A stretch of 64,000 nt of DNA from positions 1 through 64,000 of IMG/VR virus record IMGVR_UViG_3300029258_001506. The stretch is one strand, 5' to 3'. The translations under genes were made by a program, and so were the position numbers. Under the pieces are notes generated by a model. That model had not been told where the DNA came from and did no database searches. It worked only from the letters and a program-made list of their open reading frames with translations. The stretch is from a virus. Every line of letters begins with the position of its first letter. The first letter of the stretch is position 1. This document shows, piece by piece, positions 46,817-55,395 of this stretch.

Positions 46817-47370
46817 TCAAGATCACCGAGTACGTGAGGACGGAGGAGTTGCGCGCGCGATGGGGCGACGACTGGCAGTCCCAGCTCGACCGGTACTCCG
46901 ACGAGATGTGCGCGCGGTTGATGCGTAGCTCGTTGATGGCGTTCTACAAGAACGGCGTCGACCTGCTGTTCATCGCGGTACCGCGGAACGGCGTCGCCGG
47001 CCTGTCGTTCACCTCCGACGACGAGGAGATCGACCAGGACGCGGTCAGGCTGGCGGGCTGGGACGAGCACACGCTGCGCGATCGGTTGAAGGGGTTCTTC
47101 GATCAGGTCCGCGACGAGCTGATCGACGAGATGTGCGGGGAGCCTTACATCCGCTATGACGAGGACGCGGGACAGACGATCGTTGAGGACGAGGAGCGCA
47201 ACGTATGGTTCCGCCTCGGCTGGCTTGCGTCGAGGGAGCAGGTCGTCGAGGTCGTCGAGTTGCTCGAGCGGGAGATCGAGAGGGGCGAACGGTACGGGCG
47301 AATGAAGCTGGCCGATGACATCCGGCGCCTGCTCGGCGTCGACGCGGGGAGCGGAGCGAGAAATGTCTGA
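46813..47370 (+). CDS. Hypothetical protein
   Basis: 185 residues from ATG 46813. Helical/mixed, acidic: 'RARWGDDWQSQLDRYSDEMC', 'DGVDLLFIAVPRNGVAGLS'-like strand region and a C-terminal helix 'LLEREIERGERYGRMKLADD'. Overlaps the next start by 8 bp. No family recognised. Confidence 0.6.
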   Translation: MIKITEYVRTEELRARWGDDWQSQLDRYSDEMCARLMRSSLMAFYKNGVDLLFIAVPRNGVAGLSFTSDDEEIDQDAVRLAGWDEHTLRDRLKGFFDQVRDELIDEMCGEPYIRYDEDAGQTIVEDEERNVWFRLGWLASREQVVEVVELLEREIERGERYGRMKLADDIRRLLGVDAGSGARNV

Positions 47371-47623
47371 TCAGACGTACGAACAGCCGTTACACAAGAC
47401 GTGTCCGAAGTGCTGGGCCGCGCTCGAGTTCGGAGAGCGGGTCGAGGTGAAGAACCGCAACGGGAAGGTTGCGCTCGATGGCTGGTCGATGAAGTGTTCG
47501 GATCCCGAGTGCGACTACCAGGCGCGCGGGGCTCGGCCGCCGTACAGCTCGAGGGCAGTCGTCGAGGCGATGATCGCGCAGAAGGTCACCGTCGACCACG
47601 CGAAGGCAGTCCGCGATGAGTAG
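47363..47623 (+). CDS. Small zinc-ribbon protein
   Basis: 86 residues from ATG 47363. 'KTCPKCWAALEFGERVEV' and 'KCSDPECDYQARG' form a typical zinc ribbon. Overlaps the next gene by 8 bp. Confidence 0.66.
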   Translation: MSDQTYEQPLHKTCPKCWAALEFGERVEVKNRNGKVALDGWSMKCSDPECDYQARGARPPYSSRAVVEAMIAQKVTVDHAKAVRDE

Positions 47624-47954
47624 CAAGCAGTACAAGGGGCGGGTCGACGTGCTGATCATCGACGACGTACGGCACCCGGCGACGCAGAAGAAGTTTGACG
47701 CCGTGACGTATCCGGTCGAGAGGATGTCGCGGCCGGTGAACTACCTGGCCGACGCGGTGAAGGTCGCCGAGCAACTGACGTTTCGCGAGAAGGCGCGCGC
47801 GGTGATCGAGGCGGAGACGTACCAGACGATCGGCGAGCGCTTGATGATCGAGGCGTTCCTGGCCGGAGAAATGGCGCTGGTCTGGAACTTGAAGGCGCTG
47901 ATCGATGTGCGGTACGAGCAGGTCGACAAGCAACGGGGCAAATCAAATGTATAA
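47616..47954 (+). CDS. Hypothetical protein
   Basis: 112 residues. 'YKGRVDVLIIDDVRHPATQK' then helices 'EKARAVIEAETYQTIGERLM'. The 'LIIDD' strand may be fortuitous. Overlaps the next gene. Unknown. Confidence 0.6.
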   Translation: MSSKQYKGRVDVLIIDDVRHPATQKKFDAVTYPVERMSRPVNYLADAVKVAEQLTFREKARAVIEAETYQTIGERLMIEAFLAGEMALVWNLKALIDVRYEQVDKQRGKSNV

Positions 47955-48126
47955 GCTACGACAAGACGACGTCCAGCGCGACCCAATCTTCTTACTCGAG
48001 GTCCGTCGGTGTATTCACTATCCCGATCCGCCTGATGAGGTCGAACACGGCGACGGTCACACGTACAAAGAGGTCCAGTTCGCGTCGAACGTGTTGAAGG
48101 AGCACGCGCGGAGGCTGGCGGGATGA
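47947..48126 (+). CDS. Very small hypothetical protein
   Basis: 59 residues from ATG 47947 (8-bp overlap with the previous gene). 'RRCIHYPDPPDEVEHGDGHT' then a basic helix. Overlaps the next gene by ATGA. Unknown. Confidence 0.55.
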   Translation: MYKLRQDDVQRDPIFLLEVRRCIHYPDPPDEVEHGDGHTYKEVQFASNVLKEHARRLAG

Positions 48127-48632
48127 GCGACGACAATGTGCAGTTTGATGTCAACTACAGTGATCGTAAGTGGTTCTGCTCTGCGGAGCAACTCGAGCGG
48201 GCGCGCAAGTTCGTACGGGACGCACCGCCAGACGCGTCGCCGGCGAAGATTGCCTGGGTCAAGCGATTGATCGAGATCGCTGTCGTGATCCCGACGATGC
48301 CGACCGAACTGGTCGAGGTTGGGGAGTCCCGGCCGGTTGACTTGACGACGGGGAGTCCGTTCGTCGCGGTGTGCCAGAATCCACCAGCCGAGCGGGCTGA
48401 GTCGATGGGGCCGCTCGAGGAACTCGGAGCCGAGATGCGCAATCATGTTGCGGGCGAGGTGACGAAGGCAGCTATCGCCGGCGATCCGTACGGCGAGCAC
48501 GTATTCGAGATCGAGATCGAAGGGGAGCGGCACGAGGTGTCGTTCTGGGGCAAGCGGTCGGACGCGGAGAAGAAGGCGCGCGAGTGGGCCGCGAGCGAAG
48601 GCGTCCGTCTGATCGGACCGGTCGAGAAGTAG
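48123..48632 (+). CDS. Hypothetical protein
   Basis: 169 residues. N-terminal helix 'SAEQLERARKFVRDAPPDAS' followed by AKIAWVKRLIEIA, Pro-rich middle, C-terminal beta-alpha 'EHVFEIEIEGERHEVSFWGK'. Unknown. Confidence 0.6.
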   Translation: MSDDNVQFDVNYSDRKWFCSAEQLERARKFVRDAPPDASPAKIAWVKRLIEIAVVIPTMPTELVEVGESRPVDLTTGSPFVAVCQNPPAERAESMGPLEELGAEMRNHVAGEVTKAAIAGDPYGEHVFEIEIEGERHEVSFWGKRSDAEKKAREWAASEGVRLIGPVEK

Positions 48633-48649
48633 GGGCAAAGGAGAGAGCT

Positions 48650-49609
48650 GTGCGAGAGAGATTTATCAACAAGACGTTCAACGACGAAGCACTCGAGCTG
48701 ATCGAGGAATGCGACGCGGTGATCGAGAAGTACGTCGAGGCCGGGTACGAGTTGACGGTGCGGCAGCTTTACTACCAGATGATCGCGCGCGACCTGTTCC
48801 CGGACAGCTGGATCGACTACGCATACAACCATCGGTACGGGCTCGACGGCGACACCAAGAACACGCAGAAGAACTACAAGCGATTCGCCGGTCTGGTGAG
48901 CGACGCGCGGCTGGCCGGGCTGCTCGATTGGGAAGCGATCGTCGACCGTGTCCGCGCGACGGTGACGAACCCGCATTACCGGGACGTCGATCACTTGCTC
49001 AAGGTCGCGGTGAACTGGTTCGAGATCGACAAGCGCTCCGACCAGCCGGTGCACCTCGAGGTGATGTGCGAGAAGGACGCGGTCGCCGGCATCCTCGAGC
49101 CCGTCGCGTCTCGCTGGGATCTGCCGTTCACTGCTTGCCGTGGGTACGCGTCGCAGTCGCTGTTCTACCGGATCGGCAAGCGGCTCGAGGCCGCGCTCGA
49201 CGGAGGCCAGGCCGTTGCGATTCTGTACTTCGGCGATCACGACCCGAGCGGTCTCGATATGGACCGCGACATCCGGAAGCGGCTCGCGCAGTTCGCGCAC
49301 TACACGCCGGACAGCCTGACGTTCATCCGGCTTGCGCTGACGGCCGAGCAGATCCGCGAGTACGCATCTCCGCCGAACCCGGCGAAGGTGACCGACAGCC
49401 GGGCGAAGGCGTACATCGAGTTACACGGCCGGGAGAGCTGGGAGCTTGACGCGCTCGACCCGGACGTGCTCGTCGGCCTGCTCGACCGCATGGTCAGGCG
49501 GATCCAGGACAACGGGCTCTGGCGTGCCGCGGTCGAACGGGAGAAGGAACTGGTCTCGGAGTTGAAGGAGCGCGTCGGGTACGACGCAATCGAAAGGGGC
49601 GACCGATGA
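48650..49609 (+). CDS. Toprim-domain protein (Spo11/TopoVI-A-like)
   Basis: 319 residues from GTG 48650 (AAAGGAGAGAG upstream). 'GYELTVRQLYYQMIARDLFP' resembles the winged-helix/catalytic Tyr region; Toprim acidic residues at 'VMCEKDAVAGILEPV' (E141) and 'AILYFGDHDPSGLDMDRDI' (D196, D198). Likely a DNA-binding Toprim nuclease/topoisomerase-like enzyme; the exact chemistry is unknown. Confidence 0.75.
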   Translation: MRERFINKTFNDEALELIEECDAVIEKYVEAGYELTVRQLYYQMIARDLFPDSWIDYAYNHRYGLDGDTKNTQKNYKRFAGLVSDARLAGLLDWEAIVDRVRATVTNPHYRDVDHLLKVAVNWFEIDKRSDQPVHLEVMCEKDAVAGILEPVASRWDLPFTACRGYASQSLFYRIGKRLEAALDGGQAVAILYFGDHDPSGLDMDRDIRKRLAQFAHYTPDSLTFIRLALTAEQIREYASPPNPAKVTDSRAKAYIELHGRESWELDALDPDVLVGLLDRMVRRIQDNGLWRAAVEREKELVSELKERVGYDAIERGDR

Positions 49610-50175
49610 AGATCGAAAAGTGGATAAGCATCGAGCGGGAGATCGAGGTCGAGATCACGGCCGAGGATCTGCGGACGCTGTACCTCGAGGACAAGGCCGA
49701 GACGCAGTCGCAGGTCGCGAGGCTGGCCGCGCGCGCTCACCAAGTACTCGAGGCGCTCGACGTCGATATGCTCTCGGAGAAACAGCGGGACGTGATCGCG
49801 GCGGCGATGCTCCGGCTGGCGGAGAAGTACGAAACCGGCATGGGGCCGTCGCGGTACCTGGCGCTCGACCTGAACGCGGCCGGGAAGGAGCAGCGCTCCG
49901 GCGGCCGGATGGTCGCGGGGACTCGGACGTTCGAGGAGACGCTCAACGACGACGGGCGCTGGCTCCTCCGGGAGCTGGCGCTAACGTCGAAGGTGGTAGA
50001 TGATCTGCGCCAGGCGTTCAAGCATGAATTCCCGGAGTCGTTGACGTCCGAGCAGCGGGAGGAGCTGTTCACCGCGATCGCCAGCTGGAAACGCGGCAAA
50101 GGTTACGGACTGACGACCGAGGACATCAACGCGTTGAGCCGGGAGGCCGACAAGAAAGGGGCGGACGACCAATGA
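49606..50175 (+). CDS. Hypothetical helical protein
   Basis: 189 residues from ATG 49606 (ATGA overlap). 'REIEVEITAEDLRTLYLEDK' then helical stretches; C-terminal 'LSREADKKGADDQ'. Cotranscribed with the Toprim gene. No family recognised. Confidence 0.62.
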   Translation: MKIEKWISIEREIEVEITAEDLRTLYLEDKAETQSQVARLAARAHQVLEALDVDMLSEKQRDVIAAAMLRLAEKYETGMGPSRYLALDLNAAGKEQRSGGRMVAGTRTFEETLNDDGRWLLRELALTSKVVDDLRQAFKHEFPESLTSEQREELFTAIASWKRGKGYGLTTEDINALSREADKKGADDQ

Positions 50176-50185
50176 AGGAGTACAA

Positions 50186-50701
50186 GTGACGAAGGCCGTT
50201 CGAGTACCAGGAGAGGTCGACGAGTCGCAGGCGCTGACACCGGAAGCGATGAAGGCGATCGTCGATCGGGCGTACGGTGACGACTTCACGGTGATCACTC
50301 TCAAGGCCGCGGCCGACGAGTTCTATTTCCGGTACAAGGCCGCGCGGATCCTGTACGCCTGTTTCTGTTCGGCGAAGGACACCTGGCAGCTGGCGGAGAC
50401 CAGGGTCGACGGCCAGGCGTGGGTCAACCCAGCTCGGCGCCTGTACGTCATAGCGTCGGTCGAAAAGCACACCGACGGCAACTTCTGGCTCCACCTCTCG
50501 ATGAGTCACGCGAAGCGGATCCCGAACTACCAGGAGATGCAGCTGCTCAAGCGGTTGTGGGCCGGACGGGAGGCGAAGGCGGTCGAGGTCCATCCGCCGG
50601 AGGCGGAGCACGTCAACATCTGCGAGCGGGCCCGGCACTTGTGGGTCTGTCTGTCGGCGGAGCCGCTCCCGGACTTCACGCGCGGGAACGGGTCGATCTA
50701 G
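50186..50701 (+). CDS. DUF7694-like phage protein
   Basis: 171 residues from GTG 50186 (GGAGTACAA upstream). The C-terminus 'LSMSHAKRIPNYQEMQLLKR' ... 'HPPEAEHVNICERARHLWVC' is the recurring phage pattern annotated DUF7694. Last gene before the RHH/terminase region. Confidence 0.68.
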   Translation: MTKAVRVPGEVDESQALTPEAMKAIVDRAYGDDFTVITLKAAADEFYFRYKAARILYACFCSAKDTWQLAETRVDGQAWVNPARRLYVIASVEKHTDGNFWLHLSMSHAKRIPNYQEMQLLKRLWAGREAKAVEVHPPEAEHVNICERARHLWVCLSAEPLPDFTRGNGSI

Positions 50702-50841
50702 GGGGCCAGCCTGTCCAGGACAGCGCAGGGCGGCCGGGTTCTCCCGGTCCGACTCCTGACACCCGGAAGGACTCGAGCCAATCTGGGGGCGTCTGGGGGG
50801 CTCTGGGGAGCGTGAGGTTTCCACCCCGAAACCTTACACAG
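50702..50841 (+). other. Intergenic region with hairpins and G-runs
   Basis: No gene. Contains CTGTCC-A-GGACAG (50711-50723), CCGGG-TTCT-CCCGG, and three G-runs (about 50790-50815) that could form a G-quadruplex. No U-tract, so not a clear terminator. Confidence 0.5.
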
Positions 50842-50917
50842 TTGACGCCGGCCGGGGGGTTGGAGTACAACGGGAGTACAACGGGACGACAACGGGAGTA
50901 CAACGGGAGTACAAACG
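50842..50917 (+). promoter_or_regulatory. Promoter overlapped by five 11-bp iterons (RHH operator)
   Basis: TTGACG (50842-50847), 18-bp spacer, TACAAC (50866-50871). Five consecutive units GGAGTACAACG start at 50862, 50873, 50884 (GGACGACAACG), 50895 and 50906 (with one extra A). One helical turn per unit, covering the -10 and reaching 3 bp before the RHH start; the last GGAG may also serve as ribosome site. Classic autoregulatory operator geometry for RHH proteins. Confidence 0.75.
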
Positions 50918-50920
50918 GCG

Positions 50921-51115
50921 ATGGCGGCCAAGGAGAAGCGCCTGCAGGTCCGCGTTACCGAGCGACAGTTCGATGACGTCCAGGAAGCGGCGCGGAAGTA
51001 CGAGATGAACCCGGCCGAGTATTGCCGGATGGCGATATTCGATCGAATACGACGAGACAAGCGTGAGCGCTTCCAGGGGCTGCTAAGAGCGCGCTTGCCG
51101 GAGGACGACCAGTGA
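50921..51115 (+). CDS. Ribbon-helix-helix (Arc/CopG-like) regulator
   Basis: 64 residues. Strand 'KRLQVRVTERQFDDVQEAAR', helix 'KYEMNPAEYCRMAIFDRIRR', then a basic tail. Sits at the end of an 11-bp iteron array that should be its operator. Overlaps the next gene by 4 bp, linking it to packaging genes. Confidence 0.75.
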   Translation: MAAKEKRLQVRVTERQFDDVQEAARKYEMNPAEYCRMAIFDRIRRDKRERFQGLLRARLPEDDQ

Positions 51116-51813
51116 CACCTCCAAAGGGAAAGAAGGGCACCAGCAAGGCGCAGGGGGGCGCCAGGAAGCCGAAGAAGAAGAACCCTAGACGCAAACCATC
51201 CAGCGGTGCCAAGAACCGGAAGCCGAAGAAGCGGGTCAACATCACGATCGCGCAGTACAACAAGCTGCAGGACGGGTACTTCGAGAAGCAGGACATCCGG
51301 CACGCAGCTCGAGTCGCTGGCGTGCACCACTCGACTGCCCGCCGGTACATCCTCGGCGAGGCGGCGCCGGAGCTGGGGATGCTCCCGATCAACGAGCGCT
51401 GGCTGCACATCCAGGCCGAGGCGCAAGAGGAAGTCGAGTTCAGCTGGAAGGAGTACGCGACCGAGTCGCTGCGTCACTTGAAGGTCGTGTCGCAGATGCA
51501 CTTCAAGGAGTTGGAGCTGCTCAAGGACGACCTCGTGCGGCGGCGGAAGAAGTACGACGACGAGATGTCAGCGTACCGGGAGAAGGTGGCGGAGGCGGAG
51601 GAGACAGGTTCACCGATCCCGGAGATGCCGATGAACTTGAAGCAGCTGGTCGAGTCGTACGACAGGCTGGCGCGGTTGATGTCGTTCCTCGCCGGCGGTC
51701 CGGACTCGAGGCCGGATGACGGGCGGGGAGAGTTCGCCGACTGGACGGTCGAGGAGCTGCGCGAGTACTGGAAGAAGGGGATCCAACCGGAGAGGCTGCG
51801 AGTCTCGAAGTGA
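51112..51813 (+). CDS. Probable terminase small subunit
   Basis: 233 residues from GTG 51112. Very basic N-terminus ('KGKKGTSKAQGGARKPKKKN'), HTH at about 65-95 ('KQDIRHAARVAGVHHSTARR'), then a long helical/coiled region and acidic end. Layout fits TerS (DNA-binding HTH plus oligomerisation). It is 9 kb from TerL, so function rests on motif and layout. Confidence 0.55.
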   Translation: MTPPKGKKGTSKAQGGARKPKKKNPRRKPSSGAKNRKPKKRVNITIAQYNKLQDGYFEKQDIRHAARVAGVHHSTARRYILGEAAPELGMLPINERWLHIQAEAQEEVEFSWKEYATESLRHLKVVSQMHFKELELLKDDLVRRRKKYDDEMSAYREKVAEAEETGSPIPEMPMNLKQLVESYDRLARLMSFLAGGPDSRPDDGRGEFADWTVEELREYWKKGIQPERLRVSK

Positions 51814-51829
51814 GAAAGAGAGGGGCGAA

Positions 51830-52246
51830 ATGATCGGAGTCGAGAGAGTGGAGTTCGAGGTCGAGCGCAACATCCGGAAGGGTACTGTCGACCTGTACGT
51901 GTTCGTTCGCCGGAGAGAGGTCCAGGGGAAAGCAGACGGGATGTTTTACTTGACGCAGTCGGGAGAGGTGAAGCTGCCGGAAGATCCCGGAGCGCGGGTC
52001 GAGGTTCCTCTCGAGCCGCTGCTGTCGATCCCGTACAGCAGTATCACCGGAGACCTCGGCTCGTTGATGGACGGACTCTGGCGTGCGGGGTTCAGGCCGA
52101 GCGACATGTCCGGCACGGCCTCGGAGACCGAAGCGATGCGCGCGCACATTGGCGACCTGCAAAAGGTGGCGTTCGGCGATCGGGTGCTGGCGGTCGAGGA
52201 CGTTGCGAAGCTGGCCGACGCAGTCAAGCGGGAGCTGCCGAGGTAG
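51830..52246 (+). CDS. Hypothetical protein
   Basis: 138 residues from ATG 51830. Beta-rich N-terminus 'GVERVEFEVERNIRKGTVDL', C-terminal helix 'DVAKLADAVKRELPR'. AGAGGGGCGAA upstream. No family recognised. Confidence 0.62.
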   Translation: MIGVERVEFEVERNIRKGTVDLYVFVRRREVQGKADGMFYLTQSGEVKLPEDPGARVEVPLEPLLSIPYSSITGDLGSLMDGLWRAGFRPSDMSGTASETEAMRAHIGDLQKVAFGDRVLAVEDVAKLADAVKRELPR

Positions 52247-52260
52247 AAAGCGGGGCGAGT

Positions 52261-53154
52261 ATGAGTCCGAGTGACAAGGCGATGAACGCGCGACTCGAGG
52301 CGGTGATCGGTGAGCTGGTCGCCGAGCGCGACGGGTTGGTCAAGCGGGCCCAGCTCGTCGACGATGCGATCGCAACGCTCGAGCAGGTGATCGGCCTGAC
52401 CGACGACGGGAAGGCGGAGCCCAGCTCGGAGCCGGCCGAGGCGTTGCCACCGTCGCCGGTGCCAGGCACGACGAGGTCGGAGAAGCCGACACCGACGCCG
52501 AAGAAGAAGGTCGTCCGGCGGAAGCCGACGAAGGTCAAGCCGACGGGCAAGAAGCCGGTCGCCAAGACGTCGCTTCTCGAGGATCTGCTGGCGACGCTGG
52601 CCAGCTACCCGGAGCAGTGGCTCACCGCGAGACGGACGCGCAAGCGGGCCGGACTCGGCGACGATGGCGGGTACGCGAAGAAGGTGCTCGTCACGGCCGC
52701 GGAGAAGGGGCTGGTCAAGATGGATGTCGACGACGCCGGCGTCGCACGGTTTCAGCACAAGGGGGCCGACGGGCCGCCGGTAGTCAAGACCAAACCGAAG
52801 CCGAAGCCACCGGCCAAGGCGAAGCCAGCACCGCGGGCGCCGGCGAAGAAGAAGCGAGCAGCCAAGAAGCCGGCCGCCAAACCGACCCAGCTCCCGCCGC
52901 GGCCGACGGACAGCGAGGCCGAGCAGATCCTGTCGATGGCCTCCGACCACATGATGCCGGATCAGTGGTACACGGCCGAGGGAGTCATCCGCTCAGCGCG
53001 CACGATACACGGCAAGGTTCCGCGGGAGCTGGTGCGCAAGGTCGAGGGGACGCTGTCACGGTCCGACGGGTTCGATATGGAGGACGACGGCGGGCGGTTG
53101 CAGTTCCGTCTGCAGAAGGGGTTCAAGTACGTACCACCGGGAGGGGCGGAGTGA
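52261..53154 (+). CDS. Histone-H1-like linker with winged-helix domains
   Basis: 297 residues. N-terminal coiled coil, a Pro/Lys-rich linker ('TPKKKVVRRKPTKVKPTGKK'), a winged-helix-like domain (about 100-165, 'LLATLASYPEQWLTARRTRK'), a second Lys/Pro/Ala linker ('AKAKPAPRAPAKKKRAAKKP') and another wHTH-like domain at the end. Suggests a DNA-compacting or chromatin-like protein. Function inferred. Confidence 0.68.
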   Translation: MSPSDKAMNARLEAVIGELVAERDGLVKRAQLVDDAIATLEQVIGLTDDGKAEPSSEPAEALPPSPVPGTTRSEKPTPTPKKKVVRRKPTKVKPTGKKPVAKTSLLEDLLATLASYPEQWLTARRTRKRAGLGDDGGYAKKVLVTAAEKGLVKMDVDDAGVARFQHKGADGPPVVKTKPKPKPPAKAKPAPRAPAKKKRAAKKPAAKPTQLPPRPTDSEAEQILSMASDHMMPDQWYTAEGVIRSARTIHGKVPRELVRKVEGTLSRSDGFDMEDDGGRLQFRLQKGFKYVPPGGAE

Positions 53155-53567
53155 TGAATGTAAAAGGGTACGAGAATCTCGAGCAGCTGCGCAAGGCACT
53201 CGAGCCGTACGGCGACGAGCCGGAGTTCGCCGAGAACGTCGTCGACTCTGGCGACGCGCATCACTTTCTCGAGGTGCTGCTCGAACTGATCGGGAAGGCG
53301 GAGAAGGTCGAGGAACAGCTCGAGCACAGTCGCAAGCACATCCGCGAGAAGGTGTGGGTCGATGCAACACCTGACCGCGAACTGCCCGCGCGCATCTTGA
53401 AAGCGTACATCGACGAAACGCACGACACAGACAACCTGATCGGGCTTGATCCAACAAGCCCGCTGTGCATCGAAATGAACAAGGCACGCGACGAACGAAA
53501 CGCAATCATCCGAGAAGCAATCCGCGCCCTGGCCAGCACCGACAGCGGGAAGGAGGAGGGCGAGTGA
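53154..53567 (+). CDS. Helical protein with modular C-terminal tail
   Basis: 137 residues from ATG 53154. Helical ('[20 protein letters not shown]', '[19 protein letters not shown]') and ends '[11 protein letters not shown]', the first of five related tails at gene junctions. Codon and GC usage shift here relative to upstream genes. Unknown. Confidence 0.62.
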   Translation: MNVKGYENLEQLRKALEPYGDEPEFAENVVDSGDAHHFLEVLLELIGKAEKVEEQLEHSRKHIREKVWVDATPDRELPARILKAYIDETHDTDNLIGLDPTSPLCIEMNKARDERNAIIREAIRALASTDSGKEEGE

Positions 53568-54184
53568 TGGCAGACAAGAAACAAGTAGAGCGGCTACGGT
53601 CGTCGGTGTCGCGGTGGAACGCATGGCGGGCGCGGTACGGCAAGCCGGTTGACCTGTACAGGGCCGACCTGTCCGGGGCCGACCTGTACGGGGCCGACCT
53701 GCGCCGGGCCAACCTGACCGAGGCCGACCTGTACGGGGCCGACCTGCGAGGGGCCAACCTGCGCCGGGCCAACCTGTCCGGGGCCAACCTGCGCGGGGCC
53801 GACCTGTGCGGGGCCGACCTGTCCGGGGCCAACCTGTACGGGGCCCACCTGCGCGAGGCCAACCTGCGCGGGGCGCGCGTCTCCCCGCCCGCCCTGCTGC
53901 TGGCCCGGTGGGGCGACGTGTCCGACGACCTATGCCGCGATCTGATGCGGTACGACGTGGTAAACCACCCTGGCGGCGAGGCAGCGTTCCAGCAATGGGC
54001 GGACGGTGGCGGCTGCCCGTACGGGTCGACGCATTGGTTGCGCGCTGCGAACTTCGCCGAGCGCCGCGAGTGCTGGTCGCCCGGCCCGTCGCCGTCAGCG
54101 CTGGAGCTTTGCGAGCGGCTGATCGCTGAGAAATGCAACCACACCGCCAGCACCGACAGCGGGGAGGGGGCGGGTGATGAATAA
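53567..54184 (+). CDS. Pentapeptide-repeat protein
   Basis: 205 residues. About 14 consecutive pentapeptides A(D/N)LxG-type from residue 30 to 100 ('[20 protein letters not shown]'), predicted right-handed beta-helix. C-terminal half with Trp/Cys/Gly, ending '[13 protein letters not shown]'. Pentapeptide proteins can mimic DNA and inhibit gyrase, but that is not shown. DNA is highly repetitive here (GGGGCCGACCTG). Confidence 0.8.
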   Translation: MADKKQVERLRSSVSRWNAWRARYGKPVDLYRADLSGADLYGADLRRANLTEADLYGADLRGANLRRANLSGANLRGADLCGADLSGANLYGAHLREANLRGARVSPPALLLARWGDVSDDLCRDLMRYDVVNHPGGEAAFQQWADGGGCPYGSTHWLRAANFAERRECWSPGPSPSALELCERLIAEKCNHTASTDSGEGAGDE

Positions 54185-54671
54185 GGACATCGCGCACTAC
54201 CGCGCACGCTGCGAGGAGCTAGAGGCCGAGGTCGCGCGGTTAGAACGAACCGTCAGCGAATATGAAGGCAGCGACCTAGCCAGCACCCGCCGCGCAATGA
54301 TGGAGGCGCGCATCGAGCGAGACGACGCCATCACCCGCGCGGAGCAAGCCGAGGCACGCGCCGACGAAATCGAAGGGCAGCTAATAGCCGAGCACGAGTT
54401 GCGCGTGTCCATTTCGCGGAGGTTGGAGCAAGCCGAAGCCGAGCGTGACAAGTGGAAACGGGAGGCACTGATTTCACAACGGGGAGAGGCGCGCGAGGTG
54501 GAGAGGCGCGAGGAACTGGAAGCGCGCGCCGACAGCGCCGAACCACAACTGCCAAGGTGCCCGAAGCATCGAACGCTGTTGATCATCTCGGATGCCTATT
54601 GCGAGCAGTGCCAAGAAGAACACAACGAAACGCCGCGCACCGACAGCGCCGAGGGGGATGACGATGAATGA
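54177..54671 (+). CDS. Coiled-coil protein with C-terminal zinc site
   Basis: 164 residues from ATG 54177. Long coiled coil (about 5-120: '[20 protein letters not shown]', '[20 protein letters not shown]'), then Cys pairs 'PRCPKHRT' and '[10 protein letters not shown]', tail '[11 protein letters not shown]'. Part of the modular tail block. Unknown. Confidence 0.66.
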   Translation: MNKDIAHYRARCEELEAEVARLERTVSEYEGSDLASTRRAMMEARIERDDAITRAEQAEARADEIEGQLIAEHELRVSISRRLEQAEAERDKWKREALISQRGEAREVERREELEARADSAEPQLPRCPKHRTLLIISDAYCEQCQEEHNETPRTDSAEGDDDE

Positions 54672-54867
54672 GCACATGAGGTACTTGGGGTGTCTGAAAT
54701 TGTTGGAGGAATGTTCCCCGTACGTCGATGAAGATATGCGCGAGTGTATCGAGTGTGCTTTTGATGATGCGGTGGAAGCATCGGGCGGAACACTGCGGTG
54801 GCGACGCATTCTTGATCGATGTGAGATCGAAGCCTGCACACCCAGCGCCGAGGGGGAGGGGGAATGA
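54664..54867 (+). CDS. Small helical protein, modular block
   Basis: 67 residues from ATG 54664. 'LGCLKLLEECSPYVDEDMRE' helices with several Cys, tail 'CTPSAEGEGE'. Overlaps both neighbours. Unknown. Confidence 0.58.
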   Translation: MNEHMRYLGCLKLLEECSPYVDEDMRECIECAFDDAVEASGGTLRWRRILDRCEIEACTPSAEGEGE

Positions 54868-55088
54868 TGAGTGCATACGCAACAGCACTATTAGAGTCGC
54901 CACACGGGGAGGTCGTGGACGAGTGTCTACGCCAGCGAGACAGGGCGATCGCCGCAGAGTCGCGGCTGGAGGCGGTGCAAGCGGTCTTAAACAAGTGGGA
55001 ACTATACCCGACATTTGCCGATGCACGAACAGACCTCAACCGCGCCCTGGCCAGCACCGCCAGCGGGGAGCAGGATGACGATGAATGA
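54864..55088 (+). CDS. Small helical protein, modular block
   Basis: 74 residues (ATG 54864 or 54867). Helical 'ALLESPHGEVVDECLRQRDR', tail 'ALASTASGEQDDDE'. Fifth member of the shared-tail set. Unknown. Confidence 0.58.
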   Translation: MMSAYATALLESPHGEVVDECLRQRDRAIAAESRLEAVQAVLNKWELYPTFADARTDLNRALASTASGEQDDDE

Positions 55089-55395
55089 CATCAAACCGGA
55101 GATGGTGGACGGGGAGGCGGTGTGTTGTGAGGATGAGGACCGGTGCGTGTCATACGCTTACTATGACGGGCCGCGCTGCGCCAAGATCTGCGGCGGTGAG
55201 GTGATGTGGCTGGATGACAACGATCCCAATAAGCACTATCCCTGCTGGCCATACTACCCCGCCCGCGTGTCCGAGCTAGAGGCCGAGAACGACCAGTTGC
55301 GCGGGCACCGCGATCGGCTGCTCGCCATCCTCGACGCCGGGCACACCTCGGCCGAGGATCTGCGCGACGACATCCGCGTCGAGCTGGGCGAGTGA
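55081..55395 (+). CDS. Cys-rich small protein, modular block
   Basis: 104 residues from ATG 55081 (ATG 55075 also in frame). 'EAVCCEDEDRCVSYAYYDGP' and 'CAKICGGEVMW' are Cys-rich, followed by a C-terminal coil 'LEAENDQLRGHRDRLLAIL'. Possible zinc or disulphide protein. Overlaps the next gene. Confidence 0.6.
   Translation: MNDIKPEMVDGEAVCCEDEDRCVSYAYYDGPRCAKICGGEVMWLDDNDPNKHYPCWPYYPARVSELEAENDQLRGHRDRLLAILDAGHTSAEDLRDDIRVELGE

Larger units (their letters stand above)
53533..55083 (+). repeat. Repeated gene-junction sequence, five dispersed copies
   Basis: At the ends of five consecutive genes the 3' codons, stop and ribosome site are related: near 53533-53569, 54147-54179, 54637-54666, 54838-54869 and 55041-55083. 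Core CCAGCACCGACAGCGGGGAG; the GGGGAGG acts as the next gene's ribosome site. Copies 1 and 5 share 20 identical bp (CCGCGCCCTGGCCAGCACCG). Looks like a recombination-friendly linker between gene modules. Confidence 0.72.
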
